From NCBI RefSeq assembly GCF_002282895.1, contig NZ_NRRB01000007.1, positions 1 to 64,000 of the forward strand: a stretch of 64,000 bases of DNA, in the 5' to 3' direction. Under the pieces are notes generated by a model. That model worked only from the letters and a program-made list of their open reading frames with translations. It searched no databases and was not told where the DNA came from. A program made the position numbers and the translations under genes. Below are positions 49,875 through 58,306 of the stretch, piece after piece. Position 1 is the stretch's first letter, and each line of letters begins with the position of its first letter. Source of the stretch: Paraferrimonas haliotis (lineage in GTDB: Bacteria; Pseudomonadota; Gammaproteobacteria; Enterobacterales; Shewanellaceae).

Positions 49875-52187
49875 TCAATTCACGTGATAAAGCTGTTGTT
49901 GTAATTGTTTAAAAGCCGCCAGCAAATAGGCTGGTTTTCCACCGAATGCTGTTGAGGCGTCTTTGACAGTACCCAACCCTGATAGCTCGATAAGTGCTGG
50001 CAAGCGCTCGCGTGATAGCTCGGTGCTGCCGGTTTGCTCATACCGGTTAAGCACAAAGTGCAAAAACTGCTGTGCCTTTTCTTGTTGGTACTGATTAAAG
50101 AAGGCGCTGTTAGTACGTACTTGATCGGCACGAGCTTTGCGGGTTGCCATAGGCTGTTCAAAGGCTAAAAAAGCCAGCAGATCGAAGATATCGCACTCTT
50201 CTGCTTCAAACATCCGTCGAAGTGTGGCGAGTTGCTCTTTATCAAAGCCTGCTTGTACGAGTTTTCCGAGCAAGGTTTCGCGTTCGTCTGGGTCTGACCA
50301 TATCTGCCGCAATTCCTCAACCGATTTAAACAACCCTGGTAATTGGGTGATCAAGCGCTCAACAAATTCTTGCACCGTGAGAGGTTTGCCGTTTTCATCG
50401 ATATAACGAGTTTCAACGTCAATGACTTTCAGTTCACGGTGTTTGCCTAACTTTACTTTCAACCGAGGTTTTGGCTCACCCGGTTCAGGCTCTGGGCCAT
50501 CTGTTCCTCCGGGTGGTTCTGGTGTGTAAGGTGGTGTTGGCTCACCAATACCTCCTGGCTCTGGTGCTTCGGGTTCACCATCCCAATCTTTGTCGTAAAA
50601 CTTATTGGTTGCACCGCGAAAATCGACAATGGTGAAATAGTCTTTGCCATCAAAAACACGGGTGCCGCGACCGACAATTTGTTTAAACTCCACCATTGAG
50701 CCAACGGTTCTATCCAGCACTACGTTACGCACGTTACGGGCATCCACCCCTGTGGTTAACATTTGTGAGGAGGTAATAATGGTGGGGATGTCTTTGTCGT
50801 TATCTTGGAATTTTTCTAGTAGCTCGCGGCCGACTTTGCCCTCATCACTGGTCACGCGCACGCAGTAGTGCGGATCTTTCAGTTTTTTGTGTTTGTTGAT
50901 CATGTCACGCATGGTCAGTGCATGATTTTGGTTTTCGCAAAAGACGATGGTTTTTTCTAGTGGATTGATATTGTCCAAAATGGCTTTTGCGACCAGCTCG
51001 GTACGTTCATCTACGACGATTTTTTTGTCGTAATCTTCTACCTGATAGACGTCTTGCCCTGATTCACCTTCGATCACTTGGTCATCTTTGGTCAGCACTA
51101 GCTCGTCTAAGTTGGTACGTACCCGTTTAACACGATATGGCGTTAAGAAACCATCGTTGATGCCGTCTTTTAATGAGTATTCAAATGCAGGTGTACCAAA
51201 GTAATCATAGGTATCTACGTTGGCTTCACGTTTCGGTGTAGCTGTTAGGCCGACATGTACCGCACTGCCAAAATGGACCAGTATGTCTCGCCATGAGCCT
51301 GCTTCATTAGCACTGCCTCGGTGACACTCGTCAATCATTACAAGGTCAAAAAAATCTCTTGGATACGCTTTGTAATAGCCTTCAATGTTTTCTCGCTCAG
51401 CAATGGCTTGGTAGATAGCAAAAAAGATATGTGCATTGGTTGGCACTACACCGCCACGCTTGCGTACCTCTTCACCGTTTATTTTGATGAGGTCTTTTTC
51501 ATAGGGATTGAAAGTGTTAATGGCTTGATCGGCCAAAATATTACGGTCAGCTAAAAACAAAATTCTAGGCCTACGCGTACCCGGAGATTCTTTGTTCCAA
51601 CGGGACTGAAACAGTTTATGGACGATTTGAAAGGCAATAAAGGTTTTACCTGTACCAGTCGCCAGCGTTAATAGCACTCGTGGCTTACCTTTGCCAATGG
51701 CATCTGTGGCGGCATGGACCGCTAATTCTTGGTAATAACGTGGCTGCATTGCGCCTTCTAAATGAAAAGGCACATTACGAAGCTGCTGGCCTAGATCCGA
51801 ATTAACACCCGCGTAGCGGTTTTCAAGCTCTTGTGGTGTTGGATAAAACTCGATGTAGTCGCCTTTACCCGTTTCTAAATCGAACTCATAGGTTTGTTTG
51901 CCGTTGCTTGAATAGACAAAACGAACGAGTAGCTTCTTAGCATAGTCTATGGCTTGTTGAAGGCCTTTGGTTGGGTGCTCAGACTCTTTTTTGGCTTCAA
52001 CAACCGCAAGGTAACGATTGTCTTTGTGCAGCAGATAATCGACGAAACATCGACGACCACGGACACCGCCAGCAAGCTTACGGCCATCGGTAAAGTAGTG
52101 CTCCCGAATGATATTGCCCGGTTGCCAATGTGCGGCTTTTAACGCTGGATCGATGTAGTTTGCTCTGGTATCTGCTTCTGACGACAT
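49875..52187 (-). CDS. hsdR: Type I restriction endonuclease motor subunit (EcoEI type)
   Basis: 770 residues. The N-terminal nuclease site has Asp50 (FVDYLL) and Glu64-x-Lys66 (VVEAKK). Walker A ATGTGKT lies at 176-182 and the DECH box in MIDECHRGS (about 285). Helicase motif VI is in VGRGTRVFDGKDYF. A proline/glycine/glutamate-rich linker (about 568-605) precedes the C-terminal EcoEI_R_C domain that contacts HsdM. The length is normal for the EcoEI subgroup, which is shorter than EcoKI HsdR. Confidence 0.94.
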   Translation of the reverse strand: MSSEADTRANYIDPALKAAHWQPGNIIREHYFTDGRKLAGGVRGRRCFVDYLLHKDNRYLAVVEAKKESEHPTKGLQQAIDYAKKLLVRFVYSSNGKQTYEFDLETGKGDYIEFYPTPQELENRYAGVNSDLGQQLRNVPFHLEGAMQPRYYQELAVHAATDAIGKGKPRVLLTLATGTGKTFIAFQIVHKLFQSRWNKESPGTRRPRILFLADRNILADQAINTFNPYEKDLIKINGEEVRKRGGVVPTNAHIFFAIYQAIAERENIEGYYKAYPRDFFDLVMIDECHRGSANEAGSWRDILVHFGSAVHVGLTATPKREANVDTYDYFGTPAFEYSLKDGINDGFLTPYRVKRVRTNLDELVLTKDDQVIEGESGQDVYQVEDYDKKIVVDERTELVAKAILDNINPLEKTIVFCENQNHALTMRDMINKHKKLKDPHYCVRVTSDEGKVGRELLEKFQDNDKDIPTIITSSQMLTTGVDARNVRNVVLDRTVGSMVEFKQIVGRGTRVFDGKDYFTIVDFRGATNKFYDKDWDGEPEAPEPGGIGEPTPPYTPEPPGGTDGPEPEPGEPKPRLKVKLGKHRELKVIDVETRYIDENGKPLTVQEFVERLITQLPGLFKSVEELRQIWSDPDERETLLGKLVQAGFDKEQLATLRRMFEAEECDIFDLLAFLAFEQPMATRKARADQVRTNSAFFNQYQQEKAQQFLHFVLNRYEQTGSTELSRERLPALIELSGLGTVKDASTAFGGKPAYLLAAFKQLQQQLYHVN

Positions 52188-52208
52188 GTCGTCACTCCTT
52201 GATAATTT

Positions 52209-52424
52209 TTAGCCCTGTCTATCGCTTGGCATTTTTTCCAATATATCGCTCAATGGGCAGTTAAATAAATCGCATAGCTTATCGAGCGCTTCTAAGTCCA
52301 CCTTGAGCGCGGTTTCTTTGTAAAGTAGCGTGACGGTGGTACGGCTTAGGCCGGTTTCTCGCATCACGTCGCTAATGCGCATTTTTCTCTCGCCCATTAA
52401 ACGGGCTAGATGGCAGCGGATCAT
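52209..52424 (-). CDS. Small XRE-family regulator heading the RM operon
   Basis: 71 residues that are almost only a Cro/CI helix-turn-helix (MRISDVMRETGLSRTTVTLL, then LEALDKLCDLFNCPLSDILE), the HTH_26 type. It lies 21 nt upstream of hsdR on the same strand, so it probably acts as a controller of the operon. Inverted repeats just upstream (52503-52531) are candidate operators. Confidence 0.85.
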   Translation of the reverse strand: MIRCHLARLMGERKMRISDVMRETGLSRTTVTLLYKETALKVDLEALDKLCDLFNCPLSDILEKMPSDRQG

Positions 52425-52502
52425 GCTCTCTCCACGGTGTTTTCTTAACCATAAACTTGGGGATTTTTCACTGTTGCTTACCCTACCACGATTATGATTA
52501 TT

Positions 52503-52531
52503 CTCAACTTATTTGAGTTAAAACCAAATAA
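52503..52531. promoter_or_regulatory. Overlapping inverted repeats, candidate operator of the XRE/hsd operon
   Basis: CTCAACTTATTTGAG (52503-52517) is a dyad with 5-bp arms. TTATTTG at 52509 and CAAATAA at 52525-52531 form a second dyad of 23 bp. They lie 80-107 bp upstream of the XRE start in an AT-rich stretch. The rest of 52425-52696 shows no gene. Confidence 0.4.
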
Positions 52532-52696
52532 TTGAGCGTATTTGTTATTCGTTCGGTGCTGGTTGTTGGTACGCTAGCGGTTCACGGGAATGCCTCTAGC
52601 GGTATTGTCTGCGTTGGACTTCAAACATCGCTAGCTATTTATGTTGACTGGCGGTTCACTGCAAGTCGACAAGCCCACACAAGATTAATCGCCTCG

Positions 52697-54439
52697 TTAG
52701 TCATCCAAAATACTGCCTTTAACACAGTACATTCGTGGGCGGGTGTTGTCGGGCAGGCTGACTTTTCGCTGTGGTCGGTTGCCATCGGGGATTAGGTAAC
52801 CTGCGGCTATCAGCGCTTTGGCGGCGCGATCTGGGCTTAGGCCTTCGGTGGCTTCACGCCAGCCAGTTGGGTAAAACAGGTAGAGGGTTTGTGGGCCGGT
52901 GACATCTATCCACCCTGCTCGTTGGCGTACTTGGCTGCTGTAACCAATTTGTTTAGGCGTAAAGCGGCTTTCGCCATGCTGCTCAATAAAGCTGCGCACT
53001 TGGCGAATGGCTTGTTGATCTTCATTGGCGGCTACACCACCGCGAGCAAGTATCCATTGGTTAAGCTGGCTTAAACAGGCGGCTTCGACACTTTGGGTTG
53101 GCCAATCGAGCACCTTGGCTTGAATGGCTAACAGGCCTGCGCTAGCCAGTAAGGCAAACTTTTCGGCTACTCGGCGCACTTGGCCGTCAGCCTCGGTTGG
53201 TAAGCTAGCTAAAAAACGTTGGCGTACGTTTTGGAAAACGGGTCGCACCTGTGCGCCGTGCTGCGTTAAATACCGTAACCAGTCCAAGGACAAGCTGCCG
53301 TAATGTTGGCGACTTTGCTGTTTTAGGTGGTCAGCTAAATCGGCGGCGTTCATACCATGGCTCTGGTTAAACACGCCCATTTGCGCTCCAGCATCGGCAC
53401 TGAGATCAATCACGCGCACTTGCTGGCCGGCTTTTACGCGCTTGCCGATACTGGCAAGATGGCTTTCAAGCGTCACTTCGCCAGTGGATAAAAACACCAA
53501 GCGCCAACGGGCGGGTAAGCGCATTTCACCGTATTTGCCTGCTCGTGTTTTACCCTGACCATTGGCAAGCATATAAGCGACATCGCCCGCCTCTTTTGGG
53601 TCAACTTCGCCCATTTCATCGAGCGCCAGCAAGGCATCGTTATGCGCTAATGCTGTGCCTTCTAAACCGTTGGCCGTGGCACGCCAACTATGGCGCAATT
53701 GATTAGGCTCGCCCCACACCGATAACGCCGGATACAGCGCCGCAGTTTTACCAGTACTGCTGGCACCGTAGAGGTGTAAACCAAAACCATCCACTCCGCA
53801 CAAGTGCAACAAAGGCGCGGCCAGCGCAGCGCAGACACCAACGATTAATAGCGGGTTATCCAGACAATAACGGCCAACGTGCTGCCGCCAACTGTCGCTA
53901 CTACCTTGTTGAATAAAGCCTTCTATCGGGTGCATGGTTTGCAGCACCATGCGCGGGTTGTTGCTGTGTTCGCTTGGGTAAAAGGTGAGGCGCGGATGCA
54001 CATAAGCGTGGTGATGCCAGCCAATACAGTTCACGCTGATGGCCTTTTGCGTGGCCAGCTCGCCCATTTGTTGAATAAACAGGGAGAGCAACTGCCGCGC
54101 TTTGACACTGTTACTCAGCCGCATGCCTCGGCTGAGTAGGATTCGGCGGTACTCGCTGCCGTCTCCGGCCAATAGTTCTGCGGGCATGGCCCAATAGCGA
54201 TGGCGATTGTCATCGTCTAACCAGTGCAATAAATAGCCGTAGTTGTCCCCTTGCGGATCGCGGGTGCGAGCAGCAACTTGCAGCCAAGAGCAGATTTTGA
54301 CTGGGCTATCTTGCCCTGCCGGTTGCATCACCAGCCAGTTTTGCGCGTTATAGGCAAAACCAGCCGGTAATGTTGGTGCGTTGCTATGCATTTCACTGGC
54401 AGGTAACGGGTTTGATGCTGATGCTTTATCCACGGCCAT
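52697..54439 (-). CDS. DUF927-domain helicase-like protein
   Basis: 580 residues from the ATG at 54439, which overlaps the alpA-like stop by 14 nt; a start at 54466 is also possible. The DUF927 domain holds Walker A GASSTGKTAAL (about residue 225) and Walker B-like ALLALDEMGEVD (about 275), followed by LVFLSTGEVTLESHL. DUF927 proteins are SF3-like or primase-associated ATPases of mobile elements and are thought to help element replication. The C-terminal ~200 residues are unassigned. The neighbouring iterons support a role in replicating the island, but this is inference. Confidence 0.8.
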   Translation of the reverse strand: MAVDKASASNPLPASEMHSNAPTLPAGFAYNAQNWLVMQPAGQDSPVKICSWLQVAARTRDPQGDNYGYLLHWLDDDNRHRYWAMPAELLAGDGSEYRRILLSRGMRLSNSVKARQLLSLFIQQMGELATQKAISVNCIGWHHHAYVHPRLTFYPSEHSNNPRMVLQTMHPIEGFIQQGSSDSWRQHVGRYCLDNPLLIVGVCAALAAPLLHLCGVDGFGLHLYGASSTGKTAALYPALSVWGEPNQLRHSWRATANGLEGTALAHNDALLALDEMGEVDPKEAGDVAYMLANGQGKTRAGKYGEMRLPARWRLVFLSTGEVTLESHLASIGKRVKAGQQVRVIDLSADAGAQMGVFNQSHGMNAADLADHLKQQSRQHYGSLSLDWLRYLTQHGAQVRPVFQNVRQRFLASLPTEADGQVRRVAEKFALLASAGLLAIQAKVLDWPTQSVEAACLSQLNQWILARGGVAANEDQQAIRQVRSFIEQHGESRFTPKQIGYSSQVRQRAGWIDVTGPQTLYLFYPTGWREATEGLSPDRAAKALIAAGYLIPDGNRPQRKVSLPDNTRPRMYCVKGSILDD

Positions 54440-54668
54440 AAGTAGCACCGATACGGCGGGTTTCAATCCACTGGTCGATATCGCTTTCTAACCAGCCCAC
54501 GGCACGCGCACCAATACGAATGGATCGCGGAAATTCACCGTTGGCCATCAGGGCATAAATGGTGCTGCGGCCAAAGCCTGTTTTGGCCTTTACCTCGGGC
54601 AAGCGCAAAATCCGCTGCTGACGCGCTGGGTGTACTAAGTTTGTGGGTGACTGTGTGGTTGGGCTCAT
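54426..54668 (-). CDS. AlpA-family regulator / putative excision factor
   Basis: 80 residues from the ATG at 54668, which has GAGGAAG 8 nt upstream; a start at 54683 is also open. The MerR-like helix-turn-helix (RLPEVKAKTGFGRSTIYALM, then GEFPRSIRIGARAVGWLESD) is typical of AlpA/Vis proteins of P4-like elements. These activate the integrase gene or act as recombination directionality factors. It lies upstream of, and overlaps, the DUF927 gene. Confidence 0.88.
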   Translation of the reverse strand: MSPTTQSPTNLVHPARQQRILRLPEVKAKTGFGRSTIYALMANGEFPRSIRIGARAVGWLESDIDQWIETRRIGATYGRG

Positions 54669-54742
54669 CGTTTGCTTCCTCACTGATCTGTTAAGTTCAG
54701 TTAGGAGTTTGCCAGTACTAAACGGACGCAGTAGGCAAATAA

Positions 54743-54939
54743 ATGCCCAGATCGTGCAGCTTTCTGAGGGTACAAGTAGCTACTTGCCCCAGAATTTACA
54801 TAATGCCCCAAGTCATAAATACCCTGTGGGCAGGGTTAGTGTGTGCCTAAGTGGCGTGAACTAAGGCTTTGCCCATATTGTCCCAAATGCCCAAAGGGTA
54901 AGTGCCCAAAGCCATCTCAAAAGGGAAAGCCTTGCCCAA
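54743..54939. repeat. TGCCC iteron-like cluster upstream of alpA
   Basis: At least seven TGCCC-core copies (near 54744, 54785, 54803, 54870, 54888, 54903 and 54933), mostly followed by A or C plus A, lie on the plus strand over about 200 bp. The segment 54869-54893, centred on ATTGTCCCAA, is repeated in inverted orientation at 37507-37530. They could be AlpA sites or an origin recognised by the element's replication protein. Confidence 0.5.
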
Positions 54940-54952
54940 CGATAACGCCATA

Positions 54953-55007
54953 ACACTTTTATGCGCATAAAAATGTAAAATTCCGCACTTTTATGCGCGT
55001 AAAAGTG
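54953..55007 (+). promoter_or_regulatory. Tandem palindromes upstream of the DUF4143 ATPase gene
   Basis: Two related palindromes share arms CACTTTTA / TAAAAGTG around a GC core (TGCGCG in the second, TGCGCA in the first). They span 54953-54976 and 54986-55007, with centres 32 bp apart (about three helical turns). A TATACT hexamer at about 55018 is a plausible -10, so the second site would overlap the -35. They look like operators for a dimeric repressor. Confidence 0.55.
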
Positions 55008-55060
55008 TAGACTGAGTTATACTACAGGCAGTTAACAGTCTTAATTGGCGGGAAATGACA

Positions 55061-56374
55061 ATGCAGCGCAACTTACTCAACGCCCTAATAGCATGGAAAA
55101 GTCAACCTGTGCGCAAGCCATTATTGATCGATGGAGCAAGACAAACAGGTAAAACCTATCTACTGCAAGAGTTGTTTGGGAATACCTTTGCCAACATCCT
55201 TCGTATCGACTTCCTTGAAAACCCAGCTTACAAAGAAGCGTTCGATGGCTCGTTGTCACCTGACGAGCTAGTAATGAACATTGAGTTGTTAACCAACCAA
55301 GCGTTCAATCCAGACACCGACTTGCTGATATTAGATGAAATTGGCGAATGTGAACGAGCTGTAACTTCGCTGAAGTATTTTGCCGAAAAAGCACCGTCCT
55401 ATTTTGTCGCAGCCAGCGGTTCAAATATTGGTTTGCTCAACACCTTCCCTGTGGGCAAGGTAGAACAATACAATTTACGACCACTGACCTTCCAAGAATT
55501 TATTTACGCATCCAACGAGCAAGCACTGATCAAAGCATTTGATAGTCAAGCAAGCACACCGGCGGTGCACACTAAATTGATGGATAAACTAACCGACTAT
55601 TTTTTTACCGGTGGTATGCCGGAAGCCGTTTCTGCTTGGTATCAGTTTAAGGGTTCAAGCATTCTAGAGCGTGTTGAAAAAGTCACAAAAATTCATGCCG
55701 ATTTAGTTGAAGGTTATCGCCGCGATTTCGGTAAGTACGCGGGCAAGGTCGATGCCACACTGATTGAATCGGTGTTTAATAGCATTCCAGCCCAGCTATC
55801 ACTTGTCAGCGATGAGTCAGTTAAACGCTTTAAATTTAAGCATGTGCATGAGCGTAAATCTCGTTATAGCGATTTTGAAACCGCGATCCATTGGCTTAAC
55901 TGCTGCCGCTTAGCTTTGCCAAACTACCCTATTGAAGGATTACCTAAATCTCCGTTGGCGGCCTATAAAAAAGACAATATGGTTAAACTATTTCTGTTTG
56001 ATGTGGGCCTGCTCAATCATATGCTGGGCAGCAGTTATAAAGAGATTAAGCAACAAAACTATGAATACAAAGGCTATGTGGCTGAAAACTTTGTGCAACA
56101 AGAGCTCACAGCTATTGGCGTTGACCCAAGCTATTCATGGAATGACGCCCGCGCCGAAATCGAATTTATTTTGGCGACCGATGAAGGCGATATCATCCCT
56201 GTGGAAGTCAAAAGTGGTAAACGTACAAGAGCAAAATCGTTGGCATCCTACGTTGAAAAATGTACTCCAAATAAAACCTTTAAGTTAACGGGTACACAAG
56301 GCTCTTCAGCGTTAGAACAAACCAATATCGTGATGCCTTTGTATTTCACGCAGTATTTACCAAAGAGGTGGTAA
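55061..56374 (+). CDS. AAA_14/DUF4143 ATPase
   Basis: 437 residues from the ATG at 55061, 8 nt after GGCGGGA; an ATG at 55055 lies too close to that site. Walker A GARQTGKT (about 26-33), Walker B DLLILDEIGE (about 88-97) and a sensor-like AASGSNIGLL precede the DUF4143 domain. The latter ends in a restriction-endonuclease-like motif EIEFILATDEGDIIPVEVKS (D/E...ExK). The family is common and scattered in bacterial genomes; its role is not established. It is divergent from alpA. Confidence 0.87.
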   Translation: MQRNLLNALIAWKSQPVRKPLLIDGARQTGKTYLLQELFGNTFANILRIDFLENPAYKEAFDGSLSPDELVMNIELLTNQAFNPDTDLLILDEIGECERAVTSLKYFAEKAPSYFVAASGSNIGLLNTFPVGKVEQYNLRPLTFQEFIYASNEQALIKAFDSQASTPAVHTKLMDKLTDYFFTGGMPEAVSAWYQFKGSSILERVEKVTKIHADLVEGYRRDFGKYAGKVDATLIESVFNSIPAQLSLVSDESVKRFKFKHVHERKSRYSDFETAIHWLNCCRLALPNYPIEGLPKSPLAAYKKDNMVKLFLFDVGLLNHMLGSSYKEIKQQNYEYKGYVAENFVQQELTAIGVDPSYSWNDARAEIEFILATDEGDIIPVEVKSGKRTRAKSLASYVEKCTPNKTFKLTGTQGSSALEQTNIVMPLYFTQYLPKRW

Positions 56375-56474
56375 AAGCGCGTTGCCTAGCCCCGAAGGTC
56401 TACACAAAGTTACCTTAGGGATAACAATTTGTAGACCTGATGCTTACCATTCGACACTCAGTCTTATCTCTCTT

Positions 56475-56531
56475 GGATACCATAGTATCCATATTGAGCT
56501 TATTTCTATTAAAATGGACATCATAATGTCC
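56475..56531. promoter_or_regulatory. Pair of orphan operator-like palindromes near the right island end
   Basis: GGATACCATAGTATCC (56475-56490) and GGACATCATAATGTCC (56516-56531) share the form GGAYAY-CATA-RTRTCC; their centres are 41 bp apart (about four helical turns). No gene starts beside them: 56375-56817 has no convincing coding frame. A 43-bp inverted repeat with arms AGGTCTACA / TGTAGACCT at 56396-56438 lies just upstream. Confidence 0.5.
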
Positions 56532-56727
56532 ATTTCAGGCTAAGTGAGCTTTCTGCTGACTCATTACTATCGCGTAGAACCAGTGAAAAAATGGCAAAGC
56601 TATGTTGACGGAAATCGTGCTCGATAAAGCCCTTCAAAACTGCTATGTTTTAGCTCTAACAGCAGCATAAAAACGGCACTGTTTTTCCATTGCTAACCAC
56701 TAAGATTTAGTAAAAGCCATAGGCAAG

Positions 56728-56748
56728 TGGTGGGCAGTTTGGTGGGCA
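56728..56748 (+). repeat. Two TGGTGGGCA repeats, probable integrase arm sites (right)
   Basis: Copies at 56728-56736 and 56740-56748 are 12 bp apart, with the same spacing and orientation as the first pair at the left end (35652, 35664). They lie 70 bp inside attR. Confidence 0.6.
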
Positions 56749-56817
56749 AACAGGCATTTTTGAACGGTTTCTTTTCGATAACTCGTTGAGTTTGTTAGGT
56801 TCTAGGCCGCTACTCAA

Positions 56818-56842
56818 TGAGCAGATCCAGAACTTGGAATAA
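56818..56842 (+). other. Right attachment site (attR) with remnant yicC C-terminus
   Basis: This 25-bp segment matches the yicC 3' end (35509-35533) at 21 positions. In the matching frame it encodes EQIQNLE and a stop, while the intact yicC ends EQIQNIE-stop. It therefore marks the original downstream part of the target gene. Confidence 0.8.
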
Positions 56843-56873
56843 CATCTGTTGATGTAGCGACCGAATCCTTGAA

Positions 56874-56898
56874 AGCCCTGTATTTACAGGGCTTTTTA
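56874..56898 (+). terminator. Terminator right of attR (ancestral yicC terminator)
   Basis: A 7-bp stem (AGCCCTG / CAGGGCT) around TATTTA is followed by five T residues. It is closely related to the hairpin at 35563-35598. From here to 57138 the sequence is AT-rich with no gene; TATAAT-like hexamers near 56996-57025 may belong to the promoter of the next gene. Confidence 0.7.
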
Positions 56899-57138
56899 AT
56901 ATCTTATTGCGTGGGCTTAGTAAGCTTGGTCGGTGGATTCCAACAGTAAACTACATAAAAACTACGTACTTCTATACACGAATCATAAGATATGTATAAT
57001 TTTTCGTATTATCTATACATATAAGTGTTTAAATGTATGAATAGACCTGCCTTTCCTAGTTCGTAAAATCCCCAACCTCCCCCAAAACCATGATAACCTA
57101 ACCAGCAAGGCCTCCACATATTGCCAAGGAACCTCAAA

Positions 57139-58233
57139 ATGGACTTACCTACTAACTTACGCTTTCAAGCCTGCTTGCTAGGCGGCGCCATTGGCGATGC
57201 TTTCGGTGCTGCTGTCGAGTTTATGTCTCGCGACCAAATTCTTGCTCAGTACGGTCAAGACGGGGTTACTGATTTCATTAAAGCCTATGGCAAAATTGGC
57301 GCCATTACCGACGATACGCAAATGACCTTATTTACCGCTGAAGGTCTGCTTAGAGCTTGGGTTCGAGGTAAAAATAAAGGCATAACGACTGAAGTTGGCT
57401 GCGTTGGCCATGCTTATTTGCGCTGGCTGTACACCCAAGGCTATCAATCTCCCTACCGCGATGACTATTACACACCCAACGGCGTACTTTGGAATACGTC
57501 GGAGCTTCACAGCCAGCGCGCTCCTGGCAATACCTGCTTGCAAGCACTGCAAGATATGAAAACCTACGAAACCTTTGCCGTAAATAACAGCAAAGGCTGC
57601 GGTGGCGTTATGCGGGTGGCTCCAGTTGGGCTTTATAGCCACGTACTAAAGCGTCGCCCTGAAAAATGCTTTGAGCTCGCCAGCGATGTTGCTCATTTAA
57701 CCCACGGCCATCCTACGGGTTATTTAGCCTCTGGTGCATTTGCTGTGATCATTCAAGCGCTTCTCGAAAACCAATCCCTTGAGCAGGCTTGTCAGCTAGC
57801 GCTCTTTTTGCTTGCTGGTTACCCTGAGCATCAAGAAACCACAGCGGCCATTAACCTCGCCTTAACACTCAGTAAAACCAATATTCCTCCTCACCAAGCC
57901 ATTATCACCCTCGGTGAAGGCTGGATTGCCGAAGAAGCGCTAGCTATTGGCATTTATTGCGCCTTGGTGGCGGATAACTTTAAAGACTTGATGTCCATAA
58001 GCGTATCCCACAGCGGTGATTCCGACTCCACCGGCTCAATCGCTGGTAATCTTTGGGGGGCGCAATACGGTTTAGTTGACTGCCCTAGCGAATGGCTTGA
58101 ACAGCTTGAGCTGAAATCACTGATTGAAACTATAGCCACCGATTTAGCTGAATTTAGCGAGTGGAATATTGGGATGTATAGTAAAGATCAAGAGCTCGAT
58201 GAGCGCATTTGGGAAACTTATCCTGGGCATTAA
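57139..58233 (+). CDS. ADP-ribosylglycohydrolase (DraG-like) family protein
   Basis: 364 residues. Metal-site motifs are GDAFGAAVEF near the N-terminus, TDDTQMTLFTAEGLL (about 60) and SHSGDSDSTGSIAGNLWGA near residue 295. The family removes ADP-ribose from proteins or small molecules using Mg2+. The ATG at 57139 has AAGGA 10 nt upstream; a TTG 18 nt earlier is less likely. It is the first chromosomal gene after the island, alone in its orientation. Confidence 0.88.
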   Translation: MDLPTNLRFQACLLGGAIGDAFGAAVEFMSRDQILAQYGQDGVTDFIKAYGKIGAITDDTQMTLFTAEGLLRAWVRGKNKGITTEVGCVGHAYLRWLYTQGYQSPYRDDYYTPNGVLWNTSELHSQRAPGNTCLQALQDMKTYETFAVNNSKGCGGVMRVAPVGLYSHVLKRRPEKCFELASDVAHLTHGHPTGYLASGAFAVIIQALLENQSLEQACQLALFLLAGYPEHQETTAAINLALTLSKTNIPPHQAIITLGEGWIAEEALAIGIYCALVADNFKDLMSISVSHSGDSDSTGSIAGNLWGAQYGLVDCPSEWLEQLELKSLIETIATDLAEFSEWNIGMYSKDQELDERIWETYPGH

Positions 58234-58306
58234 AACTGTTATTCGCACGTGAGTGGCTCGAAAAAAGGTGAGCGCTTCCAGACCACTAGAAGCGCTCGTT
58301 TTATTC

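Larger units (their letters stand above)
35534..56842. mobile_element. Integrative genomic island inserted in yicC (~21.3 kb)
   Basis: Bounded by 25-bp imperfect direct repeats of the yicC 3' end. A tyrosine integrase gene lies next to the left end, and TGGTGRGCA arm-type repeats occur at both ends. Cargo comprises an XRE-M78/PIN pair, a DUF3800 pair, a type I restriction-modification operon fused to an ABC-three-component-type system, a DUF927 helicase-like protein, an AlpA-like regulator and a DUF4143 ATPase. No relaxase, type IV secretion or phage structural genes are seen, so self-transfer is unlikely. AlpA plus helicase plus iterons recalls P4-like satellites; the yicC site recalls mobilizable islands driven by SXT/R391 or IncC elements. 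Confidence 0.88.

Noticed and set aside
56416..56435. TAGGGATAACA similar to the I-SceI homing site
   Set aside because: Only about the first half of the site matches and no intron or homing endonuclease is present; it is treated as chance.
56475..56490. HipB-type operator
   Set aside because: HipB sites have TATCC(8 nt)GGATA, the opposite order of half-sites; no hipAB genes are present.
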